A stretch of DNA of 64,000 nucleotides from Tardiphaga sp. 709 (GTDB lineage Bacteria; Pseudomonadota; Alphaproteobacteria; Rhizobiales; Xanthobacteraceae): contig NZ_CP135529.1 in NCBI RefSeq assembly GCF_032401055.1, positions 2,604,001 to 2,668,000 of the forward strand. Direction: 5' to 3'. Under the pieces are notes generated by a model, which was not told the origin of the DNA, did no database searches, and saw only the letters and a program-made list of their open reading frames with translations. Numbering within the stretch: position 1 is the first letter of the stretch; each line of letters begins with the position of its first letter. Both the position numbers and the translations under genes were made by a program. Shown in pieces: positions 51,577-62,678 of the stretch.

Positions 51577-52425
51577 ATGAAATTGGCAAGTTTTCAGATC
51601 GGCGGAAAACCCACCTGGGGCGTGATCGAGGGCGATGACGCGCTCGATGTCGGCGCACTGCTTGGCGATCGTTTCCCCGACCTCAAATCCGTCATCGCGG
51701 CAGACGCATTGTCTGCCGTACGCGACGCCGCCGGCAAGGCCAAGCGCATCCCGACCGCCGACATCACCTGGTTGCCGGTGATTCCAAATCCGGACAAGAT
51801 CCTCTGCATCGGCCTGAACTACGAAATGCACCGCAAGGAGACCGGCCGCGCCGAGGTCGACAATCCCACGGTGTTCGGCCGCTTTGCCAACAGCCAGACC
51901 GGACATCTGACCAATATCATCCGACCGAAAGTATCGACCCATCTCGACTTCGAAGGCGAAATCGCGATCATTATCGGCAAGCCTGGACGCCACATCACGC
52001 AGGCTGATGCGTGGAGCCACATTGCCGGCTATGCCTGCTACAACGAAGGCAGCGTGCGTGATTTCCAACGTCACACCCATCAGTTCACGCCCGGCAAGAA
52101 TTTTCCGGAGACCGGCGGCTTCGGCCCCTGGATGATGACGCCGGACGAACTCGGCGATGTCGCGCCGCTGCGGCTGCAGACCCGCGTCAACGGCCAGGTC
52201 GTGCAGGACGCCACCATCGATCAGATGATCTTCGATATCCCGCGTCAGATTGAATACTGCTCGTCCTTTACCCGCCTTGAGCCGGGCGATGTGATCGCCA
52301 CCGGCACGCCGGGCGGCGTCGGCGCCAAGCGCACGCCTCCGCTCTGGCTGAAGCCGGGCGATATCGTCGAAGTCGAGATCGACCGGCTCGGCGTGCTGCG
52401 TAACGGCGTGGCCGACGAAGCCTGA
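51577..52425 (+). CDS. fumarylacetoacetate hydrolase family protein (acylpyruvase-like)
   Basis: A 282-residue FAH-superfamily enzyme. Metal-site motifs: DKILCIGLNYEMHRKE near residue 70, DFEGEIAIIIGKPGR near 126, GYACYNEGSVRDFQRHT near 150 and SSFTRLEPGDVIATGTPGGV near 228. It should hydrolyse or decarboxylate a ring-opened dienoate or acylpyruvate produced upstream in the cluster. The ATG at 51577 has GAGGA upstream. Confidence 0.9.
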   Translation: MKLASFQIGGKPTWGVIEGDDALDVGALLGDRFPDLKSVIAADALSAVRDAAGKAKRIPTADITWLPVIPNPDKILCIGLNYEMHRKETGRAEVDNPTVFGRFANSQTGHLTNIIRPKVSTHLDFEGEIAIIIGKPGRHITQADAWSHIAGYACYNEGSVRDFQRHTHQFTPGKNFPETGGFGPWMMTPDELGDVAPLRLQTRVNGQVVQDATIDQMIFDIPRQIEYCSSFTRLEPGDVIATGTPGGVGAKRTPPLWLKPGDIVEVEIDRLGVLRNGVADEA

Positions 52426-52549
52426 TGCAAGTGGCAGCCCGCGCCGCCAGCGCCGCGGGCTGCTTCTCACGACAAAGACCCGCTCGTTCAAAAAGCGCGC
52501 CTCAACAAGCGATCAGAAATCGCAGGCCAACCATTTCAGGAGGAAGTCC

Positions 52550-53527
52550 ATGCTCACATTGTCCCGTCGTATCTTGTTGACCGGCGCCATTCTTTGCCTC
52601 TCGCTGCCCGCCTATGCGCAATCATGGCCGCAAAAGCCGGTGACGATCGTGGTGCCGCAGGCGGCGGGCAACAGCCCGGATGTGCTGTGCCGCATCGTCG
52701 CCGAAAAACTCTCCCGCGCGCTCGGACAACAGTTCATCGTTGAGAACCGCCCGGGCGCCGCGAACCTCGTCGGCGCGCAGACCGTCGCGCGCGCCGCGCC
52801 CGACGGCTACACCTTCCTGTTCGCGACGTCGGCGGCGCTGGTCACCAATCCCTATACGTTCAAGAAACTGCCCTACGATCCCGTGAAGGATTTCGTGCCG
52901 GTGGCGATGGTAGCGCGAAGCAATCACGTCCTGCTCGTCAATCCCGACGTGAAAGCAAAGACGCTGGCGGAATTGATCGCGCTCGAAAAATCCACTCCCG
53001 GCTCCCTGAGCATGGCGGTCGACGGCGCGCGTAACATTTCCGGCCTGATCGCACAGACCATCAACAAACAGGCGGGCACCAGTTTCGTATTGGTCCCCTA
53101 CAACACCATCACCAACGCGATCCAGGACAGCCTGACCGGACGCACCCAGGTGACAATCCAGTCCGCATCGGTGGCAGAGTCCTTCATCAAGGCCGGTACG
53201 CTGCGCGCGCTCGCTATCGCCGGCAACAAGCGCGTCGATTCACTGTCGGATGTGCCCGCGATTGCCGAGACGTTGAAGGGCGCGGATCTGCAAGGCTGGT
53301 TCATGATGATGGCCCCGACCGGGACACCTGCCGAGATCGTCGACAAGCTCAGTGCCGAGATTGCGCAGGCACTGAAATCGCCGGATGTACAGGAGCGTGC
53401 GCCCGTGCTCGGCTTCGACGTCGCCTCCGGTGACGTGGTGACGCCTGCGGGCGCGAAGCGCTTTTTCGACGCCGAGCTCGTGGCCACAGGCAAGACGATT
53501 CAGGAACTCGGCATTCAGCCTGAATAA
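52550..53527 (+). CDS. tripartite tricarboxylate transporter receptor, TctC family
   Basis: A 325-residue periplasmic receptor. Signal peptide at residues 1-24 (ILLTGAILCLSLPAYAQS), then WPQKPVTIVVPQAAGNSPD, the standard ligand loop. AGGAGG precedes the ATG. No tctAB genes are nearby, so it must use permeases encoded elsewhere, as many Bug-type orphan receptors do. Its place at the end of the ring-cleavage cluster suggests uptake of the aromatic acid that the cluster degrades. Confidence 0.9.
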   Translation: MLTLSRRILLTGAILCLSLPAYAQSWPQKPVTIVVPQAAGNSPDVLCRIVAEKLSRALGQQFIVENRPGAANLVGAQTVARAAPDGYTFLFATSAALVTNPYTFKKLPYDPVKDFVPVAMVARSNHVLLVNPDVKAKTLAELIALEKSTPGSLSMAVDGARNISGLIAQTINKQAGTSFVLVPYNTITNAIQDSLTGRTQVTIQSASVAESFIKAGTLRALAIAGNKRVDSLSDVPAIAETLKGADLQGWFMMMAPTGTPAEIVDKLSAEIAQALKSPDVQERAPVLGFDVASGDVVTPAGAKRFFDAELVATGKTIQELGIQPE

Positions 53528-53573
53528 CCGCGGCCCCGCGCTTGGTGCCGAACAACGGCAACATCTCCACATG

Positions 53574-53601
53574 AAAACGCCCGCTGTGAAGCGGGCGCTT
53601 T
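53574..53601. terminator. bidirectional intrinsic terminator
   Basis: CGCCCGC-TGTGAA-GCGGGCG is a perfect 7-bp stem with AAAA before and CTTT after, so it can end both the tctC-like gene (plus) and dps (minus), which converge here. Confidence 0.75.
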
Positions 53602-53625
53602 GACATATTCAATCGGGAACGAGGC

Positions 53626-54150
53626 TTACGCCTCGTTGCCGCCTTCCTGACGCGACGCTTCGAACAGGAACCAGGTGCGGCGCTCGGTGTCGTCGATATA
53701 GTTTTCCAGCAGGCTGGCGCTGGCGACGTCCTTGGCGTCGTCGCAAATATCGTGGGCCTTGCGCATCGCCGCTGCCATCTTCTTGTTGTCGTTCATCAGC
53801 TCGCGCAGCATCTCCACCGGCGGCACATAGGCTTCGTCGTTGTCCTTGATGGTCTGCAGCTTGGCGACTTCGCCGATCGAACGCAGCGTGCGACCGCCGA
53901 TCTTGCGCACGCGCTCCGCCAACGGGTCTGTCGTCGCAAAAATCTGGTCGGACTGCTCGTCAAGCATCAGGTGATAGTCGCGGAAATGGCGCCCGCTGAG
54001 ATGCCAATGAAAGTTCTTGGTCTTCAGGTAGAGCGCGAAGGCGTCGGCGAGCAACCCGTTCAGCGCCTTGGCCACCTTCTCCACGGCGTCGGCTGAGAGG
54101 TCAGTCGGGGTATTCATTTCGGCGGCGATTTTCGATGTCTTGGTGCTCAC
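53626..54150 (-). CDS. dps: Dps family DNA-binding ferritin-like protein
   Basis: A 174-residue Dps/miniferritin that stores iron by oxidising Fe(II) with H2O2 and protects DNA. The inter-subunit ferroxidase residues appear in KNFHWHLSGRHFRDYHLML (about residues 47-65) and in the DEQSD that follows. The GTG at 54150 is chosen because GGAAGGTAAG lies before it and STKTSKIAAE is a plausible DNA-binding tail; an ATG at 54117 (MNTPTDLS) is a shorter alternative. Confidence 0.9.
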   Translation of the reverse strand: MSTKTSKIAAEMNTPTDLSADAVEKVAKALNGLLADAFALYLKTKNFHWHLSGRHFRDYHLMLDEQSDQIFATTDPLAERVRKIGGRTLRSIGEVAKLQTIKDNDEAYVPPVEMLRELMNDNKKMAAAMRKAHDICDDAKDVASASLLENYIDDTERRTWFLFEASRQEGGNEA

Positions 54151-54345
54151 GTTACTTACCTTCCCGTGTCGGATGATGTGATGGCTGGAGGGGATTGTCG
54201 TCAGGGCGGAAGATTTCAGGAAAAATCGGAGTGGTCTTGACGGAAAGCACTGCAAATTTCCGAAAACTGCGGTTCTTGAGGAAAGGCGGTTTCCCACGCG
54301 CCTGAAAACGCTCTAGACCGTCTCCAACGCATCACAAATATAGGG

Positions 54346-54362
54346 GTTCCCGCGACGGGAAC
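54346..54362. promoter_or_regulatory. perfect hairpin upstream of the methyltransferase gene
   Basis: GTTCCCG-CGA-CGGGAAC lies 21 bases before the ATG at 54384, just after a likely -10 (AATATAGG). It would fold in the leader RNA and could act as an operator or mask the ribosome site; no T-run follows. Confidence 0.4.
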
Positions 54363-54383
54363 AACAATCGGGCCGGGTAGACG

Positions 54384-55079
54384 ATGGAAGATTGGATCGA
54401 TTATTACGATTCCACGCATACGATTTATGCGAGCAAGCTGCATCGTGACGTGCATTTTGAGGTCATCGCCCGCGATATCATTGGCTACATCGCCTCTCAG
54501 GATGCCGTCGTGCTCGACTATGCCTGCGGCGAAGCACTCTCGGCCGCCAAAGTGGCCAATGCCTGCAGCAAGCTGATCCTGGCAGAGCCCGCGCCTGGCG
54601 TTCGCGGCCGGCTGGTCGCCCGCTTCGCGCCCAACACCAAAATTCGGGTCCGGTCGCTGGAAGAGTTGCGCAACATGACGGCGCAGTCGATCGACCTGGC
54701 TGTCATGAATTCGGTGGCTCAGTATATGAGCGGCCCCGAACTCGACGATGCCTTCGCAATCATCAAGCGGCTGCTGGCGCCTGGCGGCAAGCTGGTGGTC
54801 GGCGACATCCTGCAGCCCGATGTCGGCATGGCGACCGATGTCATGGCGCTGTTGAAGCTCGCCCGGGAACACGGCTTTCTCTGGGATGCTTTCGTCGGCC
54901 TCGTGCGCACGGCCCTCTCCGACTATCGCCAGTTGCGCACCAAGGTTGGCCTGCAGCGCTATAGCGAGGCGGAGATGCTGGCCAAGCTGACCGCGGCCGG
55001 TTTCCGCGCGTCGCGGGCGCCGGTCAATATCGGCCATAATTCGTCGCGCATGACCTTCGTCGCCCACCACGCATTCTGA
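54384..55079 (+). CDS. class I SAM-dependent methyltransferase
   Basis: A 231-residue Rossmann-fold methyltransferase. Motif I is VVLDYACGEALSAAK near residue 42, the acidic end of strand 2 is ILAEPAPG, motif post-I is SIDLAVMNSVAQYM near 105 and LLAPGGKLVVGDI near 130 is motif III. The fold is clear, but the methyl acceptor is unknown. It is divergent from dps and followed by the tRNA-like element at 55173. Confidence 0.83.
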   Translation: MEDWIDYYDSTHTIYASKLHRDVHFEVIARDIIGYIASQDAVVLDYACGEALSAAKVANACSKLILAEPAPGVRGRLVARFAPNTKIRVRSLEELRNMTAQSIDLAVMNSVAQYMSGPELDDAFAIIKRLLAPGGKLVVGDILQPDVGMATDVMALLKLAREHGFLWDAFVGLVRTALSDYRQLRTKVGLQRYSEAEMLAKLTAAGFRASRAPVNIGHNSSRMTFVAHHAF

Positions 55080-55172
55080 GGCATCGGCTCGGGCAAACGG
55101 ACGGTTAAGGTTAACAGACGGTTTACAAAACTTGAGGTGGATCGCCACGCCGTGATCGGTAACATTGTGCTC

Positions 55173-55248
55173 GGCCCGGTGGCGGAAATGTCTACGCGGG
55201 GGCGATGCATCGCTCTTTATCCTGGTTCAAGTCCAGGCTGGGCCTCCA
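55173..55248 (+). tRNA. tRNA-like element with tRNA-Cys features, degenerate anticodon arm
   Basis: Exactly 76 nt with encoded CCA. Acceptor GGCCCGG pairs fully with CTGGGCC (one G-U), and U73 precedes CCA as in tRNA-Cys. The T-arm is perfect: CCTGG-TTCAAGT-CCAGG. The D-arm has three pairs (GCG/CGC) but the loop has G18 without G19. At standard spacing the anticodon loop would be GATGCAT with no U33 and two unpaired bases in the stem; with five pairs (GGGCG/CGCTC) the loop shrinks to ATGCAT. So it probably does not decode normally: a decayed tRNA gene, a mutated tRNA-Cys(GCA), or a tRNA-like RNA with another job. Confidence 0.5.
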
Positions 55249-55296
55249 ACCTTTCAGACATTCACCAGTGCGTCGGCCACCCGTGGGTCGGCGCTG

Positions 55297-55662
55297 TCAG
55301 GCTTCGGTGAATTCCAGCACCGGCAGTTGCAGGCGCTCGGCATCGCGCTCGGCCGATGCGAGCACCGCATCCAGCAAACCCGGAAATCTGCTCTCAAGAT
55401 CTTCGCGGCGCAGTTTCATCAACCTCGCCGTCCCAACCGCGCGCGTTTCCATCAGGCCGGACTCGCGCAGTTTCGCAAAATGATAGGCGAGATTGGACTT
55501 GCCACTGAGGCCGTAGAAATCGCCGCAGCGCAATTCACCGACCTCTTTCTCGCGTTTGGCCAGATTGTAGACGATCGCCAGCCGGATCGGATCGCTCAGG
55601 CAATCCATCACGCCAGGCAATTCGATCTGTTCGCGCGTGGGATGCGGAAGAATGCGGCTCAT
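55297..55662 (-). CDS. ArsR family winged-helix repressor
   Basis: A 121-residue regulator: HTH with LSDPIRLAIVYNLAKREKEV then SGKSNLAYHFAKLRESGL as the recognition region (about residues 55-72). It lacks the CVC metal site of ArsR/SmtB sensors, so it probably senses something other than metal. It diverges from an MFS exporter across two matching palindromes, and likely represses both itself and the exporter. Confidence 0.86.
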   Translation of the reverse strand: MSRILPHPTREQIELPGVMDCLSDPIRLAIVYNLAKREKEVGELRCGDFYGLSGKSNLAYHFAKLRESGLMETRAVGTARLMKLRREDLESRFPGLLDAVLASAERDAERLQLPVLEFTEA

Positions 55663-55698
55663 GACTCCTCAATAGTGATTCCGACCGGTTGCCGCAAT

Positions 55699-55716
55699 GT
55701 TCAATATTTCTTGAAC
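55699..55716. promoter_or_regulatory. ArsR-type operator, copy 1
   Basis: GTTCAA-TATTTC-TTGAAC: perfect 6-bp arms with a six-base spacer, 37 bp upstream of the ArsR start. Matches copy 2 in arms and spacing. Confidence 0.7.
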
Positions 55717-55745
55717 CATTTGACATTTTGCACCGCCGCATCAAT

Positions 55746-55765
55746 AGTTCAACGAAGATTGAACT
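55746..55765. promoter_or_regulatory. ArsR-type operator, copy 2
   Basis: AGTTCAA-CGAAGA-TTGAACT: perfect 7-bp arms, same GTTCAA-N6-TTGAAC core as copy 1, ending 12 bp before the MFS start codon, so binding would block transcription or early elongation of the exporter gene. Copies are 48 bp apart. Confidence 0.7.
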
Positions 55766-55777
55766 AAGGATTTGGCG

Positions 55778-56950
55778 ATGAGCGTCTTCTGGCTGGCCGT
55801 GGCGGCATTTGCGATTGGAACCGAAGCATTTGTAATTGCTGGACTTCTTCCAATCATGGCAGCGGACCTGAATGTCACGTTGGCGGCCACGGGACAATTG
55901 GTCACCGTTTACGCCATCACCTATGCCATCGGCTCGCCGATCCTGGCCGTGCTGTTCAGCAATTTTGACCGTCGCACCGTCGTCTCGCTGGCGCTGGTCT
56001 GCTTCATCGTCGGAAACCTTTTGGCGGCCGTCGCGACCACATTCGGCATTCTCCTGCTATCGCGCATGCTGATGGCCGTCGGCGCCGGACTGTGCATGCC
56101 GACCGCCATGGCCGTCGCAATTGCGATCGCTGCACCGGAACGCCGTGGCCGCGCCGCGTCGCTGGTGATCTCCGGCCTGACGGTGGCGACGGTTCTGGGC
56201 GTGCCGCTCGGAACCTGGGTCGGCAGTCATTTTGGCTGGCGGTCGACGTTCGTGATGGTCGCCGCGCTCGGCGCCGTCGCATTGGCCGGGCTGCTGCTGG
56301 GATTGCCCCGCGGTTTGCCACGCACTGCTGCCACACTCGGTCAGAGGCTTGCCGTCGCGCGCCATCCCGAAGTGCTGAAAACCCTTGCTGTGACCTGCAT
56401 GTGGGGCCTCGGAGGCTTTACCTCATTCACCTATCTGGCTGTGCCGCTGCACCGACTTGGCTTTGACGCCAACGGAATCAGTCTGGCACTGCTGGTCTTC
56501 GGCGTCGCCGCGGCCATCGGAAACACCCTGGGCGGCGCGATGTCCGACCGTATCGGGCCGCTCCGAACCTCGACGCTGGGCCTGATCGGCATGATGCTGT
56601 CACTGACGCTGCAATCGGTGGCCCTGATATTCGCGCCGCCCGCCACTGCGGGTGTGCTGTTTCTGGTCTTCATTTTTACCCAGGGCATTGCCGGCTGGAT
56701 GTTCTATCCCGGACAGGTCGCGCATCTCGTGCGCGTCACGCCGGAAGCCTCGGTCATCGCGCTCTCGCTGAACGCCTCCGCCATGTATATCGGCTTTGCC
56801 GCCGGCAGCGCGTTGGGCGGCGTGGTGCTGTCGACCTTGAGCTCCAACCACCTCGGCTGGATCGGCGGCTGCGCCGAGGCGGCAGCCCTCGCGCTCGTCC
56901 TCGCCGGACACCTTCTGAAGCGCCCGAAACCGGCCCAAATTGCCGGTTGA
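55778..56950 (+). CDS. MFS transporter, DHA1/AraJ-like efflux pump
   Basis: A 390-residue major facilitator with twelve predicted membrane segments. It opens SVFWLAVAAFAIGTEAFVIA, has the TM2-3 loop motif variant NFDRRTVV and the efflux-type motif C region VLGVPLGTWVGSHFGWR near residues 137-153. AAGGA precedes the ATG at 55778; TTG 55772 is an alternative. Regulated by the divergent ArsR gene. Substrate unknown; related proteins export drugs, sugars or arabinose-like compounds. Confidence 0.9.
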   Translation: MSVFWLAVAAFAIGTEAFVIAGLLPIMAADLNVTLAATGQLVTVYAITYAIGSPILAVLFSNFDRRTVVSLALVCFIVGNLLAAVATTFGILLLSRMLMAVGAGLCMPTAMAVAIAIAAPERRGRAASLVISGLTVATVLGVPLGTWVGSHFGWRSTFVMVAALGAVALAGLLLGLPRGLPRTAATLGQRLAVARHPEVLKTLAVTCMWGLGGFTSFTYLAVPLHRLGFDANGISLALLVFGVAAAIGNTLGGAMSDRIGPLRTSTLGLIGMMLSLTLQSVALIFAPPATAGVLFLVFIFTQGIAGWMFYPGQVAHLVRVTPEASVIALSLNASAMYIGFAAGSALGGVVLSTLSSNHLGWIGGCAEAAALALVLAGHLLKRPKPAQIAG

Positions 56951-57064
56951 TGGCACCTTCAAAAGCCTTCCCCGCCCCGTTATAGTGGTCTAAAGACAGC
57001 CGCGCGCGAGGATCGGCCTATGGCTCCCTGAGGGGTCAATGGCTGGTTTGGCGCCCGGGCCCGA

Positions 57065-57092
57065 GGGACGCGCGTATGCGCGCCCTTTTTTT
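57065..57092 (+). terminator. strong intrinsic terminator in the carB leader
   Basis: GGG-A-CGCGC-GTAT-GCGCG-CCC followed by seven T. It lies 30 bp upstream of carB and 115 bp after the MFS stop. TATAGT at 56981-56986 is a possible -10, so a transcript of about 100 nt could start near 56993 and end here. It may simply end MFS transcription, or be an attenuator or small RNA. Confidence 0.8.
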
Positions 57093-57121
57093 GTGCCGAT
57101 TTGTCACCACCGCGAGTTTAA

Positions 57122-60586
<3,465 letters not shown>

Positions 60587-60783
60587 ATTCGGGCGGACTG
60601 CAGGTCCGACGAGATCAGCTGGGCAAGGCACGACCGGAACTCACCGGTCGCGTCTTGTTTTGTTTCGGCACTCGAAGCCGGCGTCTGAACTGGCTGCAAG
60701 CGCAGCCAAGCCGACATCTTGCAGAACGAAATGGTTTCATGCGCGCGCCGCCGCGTGCCGCATGATGTTAAAGGACGAAGAGA

Positions 60784-61260
60784 ATGGTTGAGAAGGTCCC
60801 GATGACAGCAGGTGGCTACGCTGCGCTGGAGGTCGAGCTGAAGGAACGTCAGTCGGTGCACCGTCCGCGGATCATCGAGCAGATCGCTGAAGCGCGCTCC
60901 CATGGCGACCTCTCGGAAAATGCCGAGTATCACGCCGCCAAGGAAGAGCAGTCGCATAATGAAGGCCGCATCAGCGATATCGAAGACAAGCTCGCCCGCG
61001 CCGATATCATTGATATCTCGAAGCTGTCCGGCGACACCATCAAGTTCGGCGCGACCGTGACGCTGATCGATGAGGACACCGAGAAGAAGGCGGTCTGGCA
61101 GATCGTCGGCGAGCCCGAGGCTGATGCCAAGAAAGGTCGTATCTCGATTACCTCGCCACTGGCGCGTGCGCTGATCGGCAAGAGCAAGGGCGCATCGGTC
61201 GAAGTCGTCGCTCCCGGCGGGGCCAAGGCGTATGAGATCACAAAGGTCGAGTGGCGCTGA
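60784..61260 (+). CDS. greA: transcription elongation factor GreA
   Basis: A 158-residue factor, the same length as E. coli GreA. It rescues backtracked RNA polymerase by stimulating transcript cleavage. The N-terminal coiled coil shows the tip signature [20 protein letters not shown] with the acidic DxxE residues, and the C-terminal domain has [32 protein letters not shown] precedes the ATG. It follows carB by 197 bp and ends in a strong terminator. Confidence 0.96.
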   Translation: MVEKVPMTAGGYAALEVELKERQSVHRPRIIEQIAEARSHGDLSENAEYHAAKEEQSHNEGRISDIEDKLARADIIDISKLSGDTIKFGATVTLIDEDTEKKAVWQIVGEPEADAKKGRISITSPLARALIGKSKGASVEVVAPGGAKAYEITKVEWR

Positions 61261-61285
61261 TCGACAGCGCTCAACGCGAAACAAG

Positions 61286-61316
61286 AAAGCCGCGCATGAT
61301 GCGCGGCTTTTTTTAT
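61286..61316 (+). terminator. intrinsic terminator after greA
   Basis: AAAGCCGCGC-ATGAT-GCGCGGCTTT with seven T in total. Perfect stem of ten pairs 25 bp past the greA stop. Confidence 0.92.
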
Positions 61317-61462
61317 TGTCCCCTGATTGCGGTATCCAGCCATCGCTACTCACGGAAACTTCTGGAATACTTCCACAGCTCACGTGTTTTCACACGAGAG
61401 TGACCAGCATTTTGCATTGCAGTAATGCTAGAAACGATGGTCATCACAGGGGGACTAATGAC

Positions 61463-61867
61463 ATGGACCAAGCCTTCGCTAAATTTCAGCCTGCTGCACT
61501 AAGCCTTTTCCGCTTCATCACCGGCCTGCTGCTGCTGCAGTATGGCATCGCCAAGATCTTCAAATTTCCGGTTCTGCCCTATTTCGCGAATATTCCGCCG
61601 TTGATCCAGGTCGCGGCATGGCTTGAGCTCGTCGGCGGTGCGCTGCTGCTGCTCGGCCTGTTCACGCGCCCGGTTGCGTTCATCCTCGCCGGTGAAATGG
61701 CTTTCGCTTACTTCCTCGGCCACATGTTTAAAGGCGCGGATCCAGTTTTCCTGCCGCTGCTGAACGGCGGCACCGCTGCCATCCTGTTCTGCTTCTCCTG
61801 CCTCTATCTTGCGACGTCAGGCGGAGGCCCGATCAGCCTCGACGCGATAATGCGCAAGAAGAGCTAA
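61463..61867 (+). CDS. DoxX family membrane protein
   Basis: A 134-residue protein with four hydrophobic segments: ALSLFRFITGLLLLQYGIAK, LIQVAAWLELVGGALLLLGL, PVAFILAGEMAFAYFLGHMF and LNGGTAAILFCFSCLYLAT. That is the DoxX/YphA layout. Members act in redox or stress physiology, and the exact role here is unknown. The ATG at 61463 has CAGGGGG upstream. Confidence 0.88.
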   Translation: MDQAFAKFQPAALSLFRFITGLLLLQYGIAKIFKFPVLPYFANIPPLIQVAAWLELVGGALLLLGLFTRPVAFILAGEMAFAYFLGHMFKGADPVFLPLLNGGTAAILFCFSCLYLATSGGGPISLDAIMRKKS

Positions 61868-61885
61868 GCTCGACATCACGGCAAT

Positions 61886-61920
61886 AAAAAAGGGCGCTCA
61901 CCGCAAGGTGGGCGCCCTTC
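61886..61920. terminator. bidirectional terminator between doxX and lrp genes
   Basis: GGGCGCTCACC-GCAA-GGTGGGCGCCC with AAAAAA before and TTCGCTTTT after; the stem has one T-G pair. It serves convergent DoxX and Lrp-type genes. Confidence 0.85.
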
Positions 61921-61937
61921 GCTTTTAGCAACGCGGT

Positions 61938-62444
61938 CTAGTCCGCGGTCTTCAATTCCAGCGGCACCGCGGCAGCGTATTTCGAGTTCTGCAAGACCAA
62001 GGACGTGCGGACGTTGCGGACATGCGGTGCAGCCGTGAGATGACCGACGAAATCCTGAAAAGTCGCCATATCAGGCGCCACACATTTCAGGATGAAGTCG
62101 ATCTCGCCCGACAGCATCCAGCATTCCCGCACCAACGGCTCCTTGCGGACGAAATCCTCGAACGCCTTGAGATCGGCATCGGCCTGGCTCGACAGGTGGA
62201 CCGAGGCGAACACCGTAACGTCGAAACCGAGCAATCGGGGATCCAGCAACCCGCGGTAGCCCTGGATGTACCCGGCCTCTTCCAGGGTCCGGACCCGGCG
62301 CAGGCAAGGCGGCGGCGAGATGCCAACGCGCTTGGCAAGTTCCACATTGGTGATTCGGCCGTCGGCCTGGATTTCGCTGAGAATTTTGAGGTCGATGTCG
62401 TCTAGGCTTTTCGGCACGCGGCGCGGATCCTGGCTGGTATTCAA
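61938..62444 (-). CDS. Lrp/AsnC family transcriptional regulator
   Basis: A 168-residue Lrp-type regulator: HTH with LDDIDLKILSEIQADGRITN and ELAKRVGISPPPCLRRVRTL (about residues 14-60), then a RAM ligand domain (VTVFASVHLSSQADADLKAF). It probably responds to an amino acid. It is divergent from trxB over 234 bp that hold two perfect palindromes, so autoregulation is likely. Confidence 0.9.
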   Translation of the reverse strand: MNTSQDPRRVPKSLDDIDLKILSEIQADGRITNVELAKRVGISPPPCLRRVRTLEEAGYIQGYRGLLDPRLLGFDVTVFASVHLSSQADADLKAFEDFVRKEPLVRECWMLSGEIDFILKCVAPDMATFQDFVGHLTAAPHVRNVRTSLVLQNSKYAAAVPLELKTAD

Positions 62445-62484
62445 AGAAACCGTTTGGACTCTCTTAGCGCAGGAGCCGCAACCT

Positions 62485-62501
62485 GCGCAATTTTATTGCG
62501 C
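62485..62501. promoter_or_regulatory. perfect palindrome upstream of the Lrp-type gene
   Basis: GCGCAAT-TTT-ATTGCGC, 41 bp upstream of the Lrp-type start codon at 62444. AT centre with GC flanks, as in many Lrp-type sites. Confidence 0.5.
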
Positions 62502-62547
62502 GTGCATCGCAGAAATTAAGTGTCTCCGGGGGAAAAATTGCCGGGAC

Positions 62548-62559
62548 GAATTGCAATTC
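62548..62559. promoter_or_regulatory. 12-bp perfect palindrome in the lrp-trxB region
   Basis: GAATTGCAATTC. It shares the ATTGC core with the palindrome at 62485-62501; the two are 61 bp apart centre to centre, about six helical turns, suggesting two sites for one multimeric regulator. Confidence 0.45.
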
Positions 62560-62678
62560 TTGCATGGCTCGCCAGATATTCTAGACTAGCAGACAACAGT
62601 TTCGACGCCGCAGCGATGCGTTCGCCGGCACATTTCGCCTCAGCAATGACCAATTTCCCTTCAGAAAGGGACTCGACC

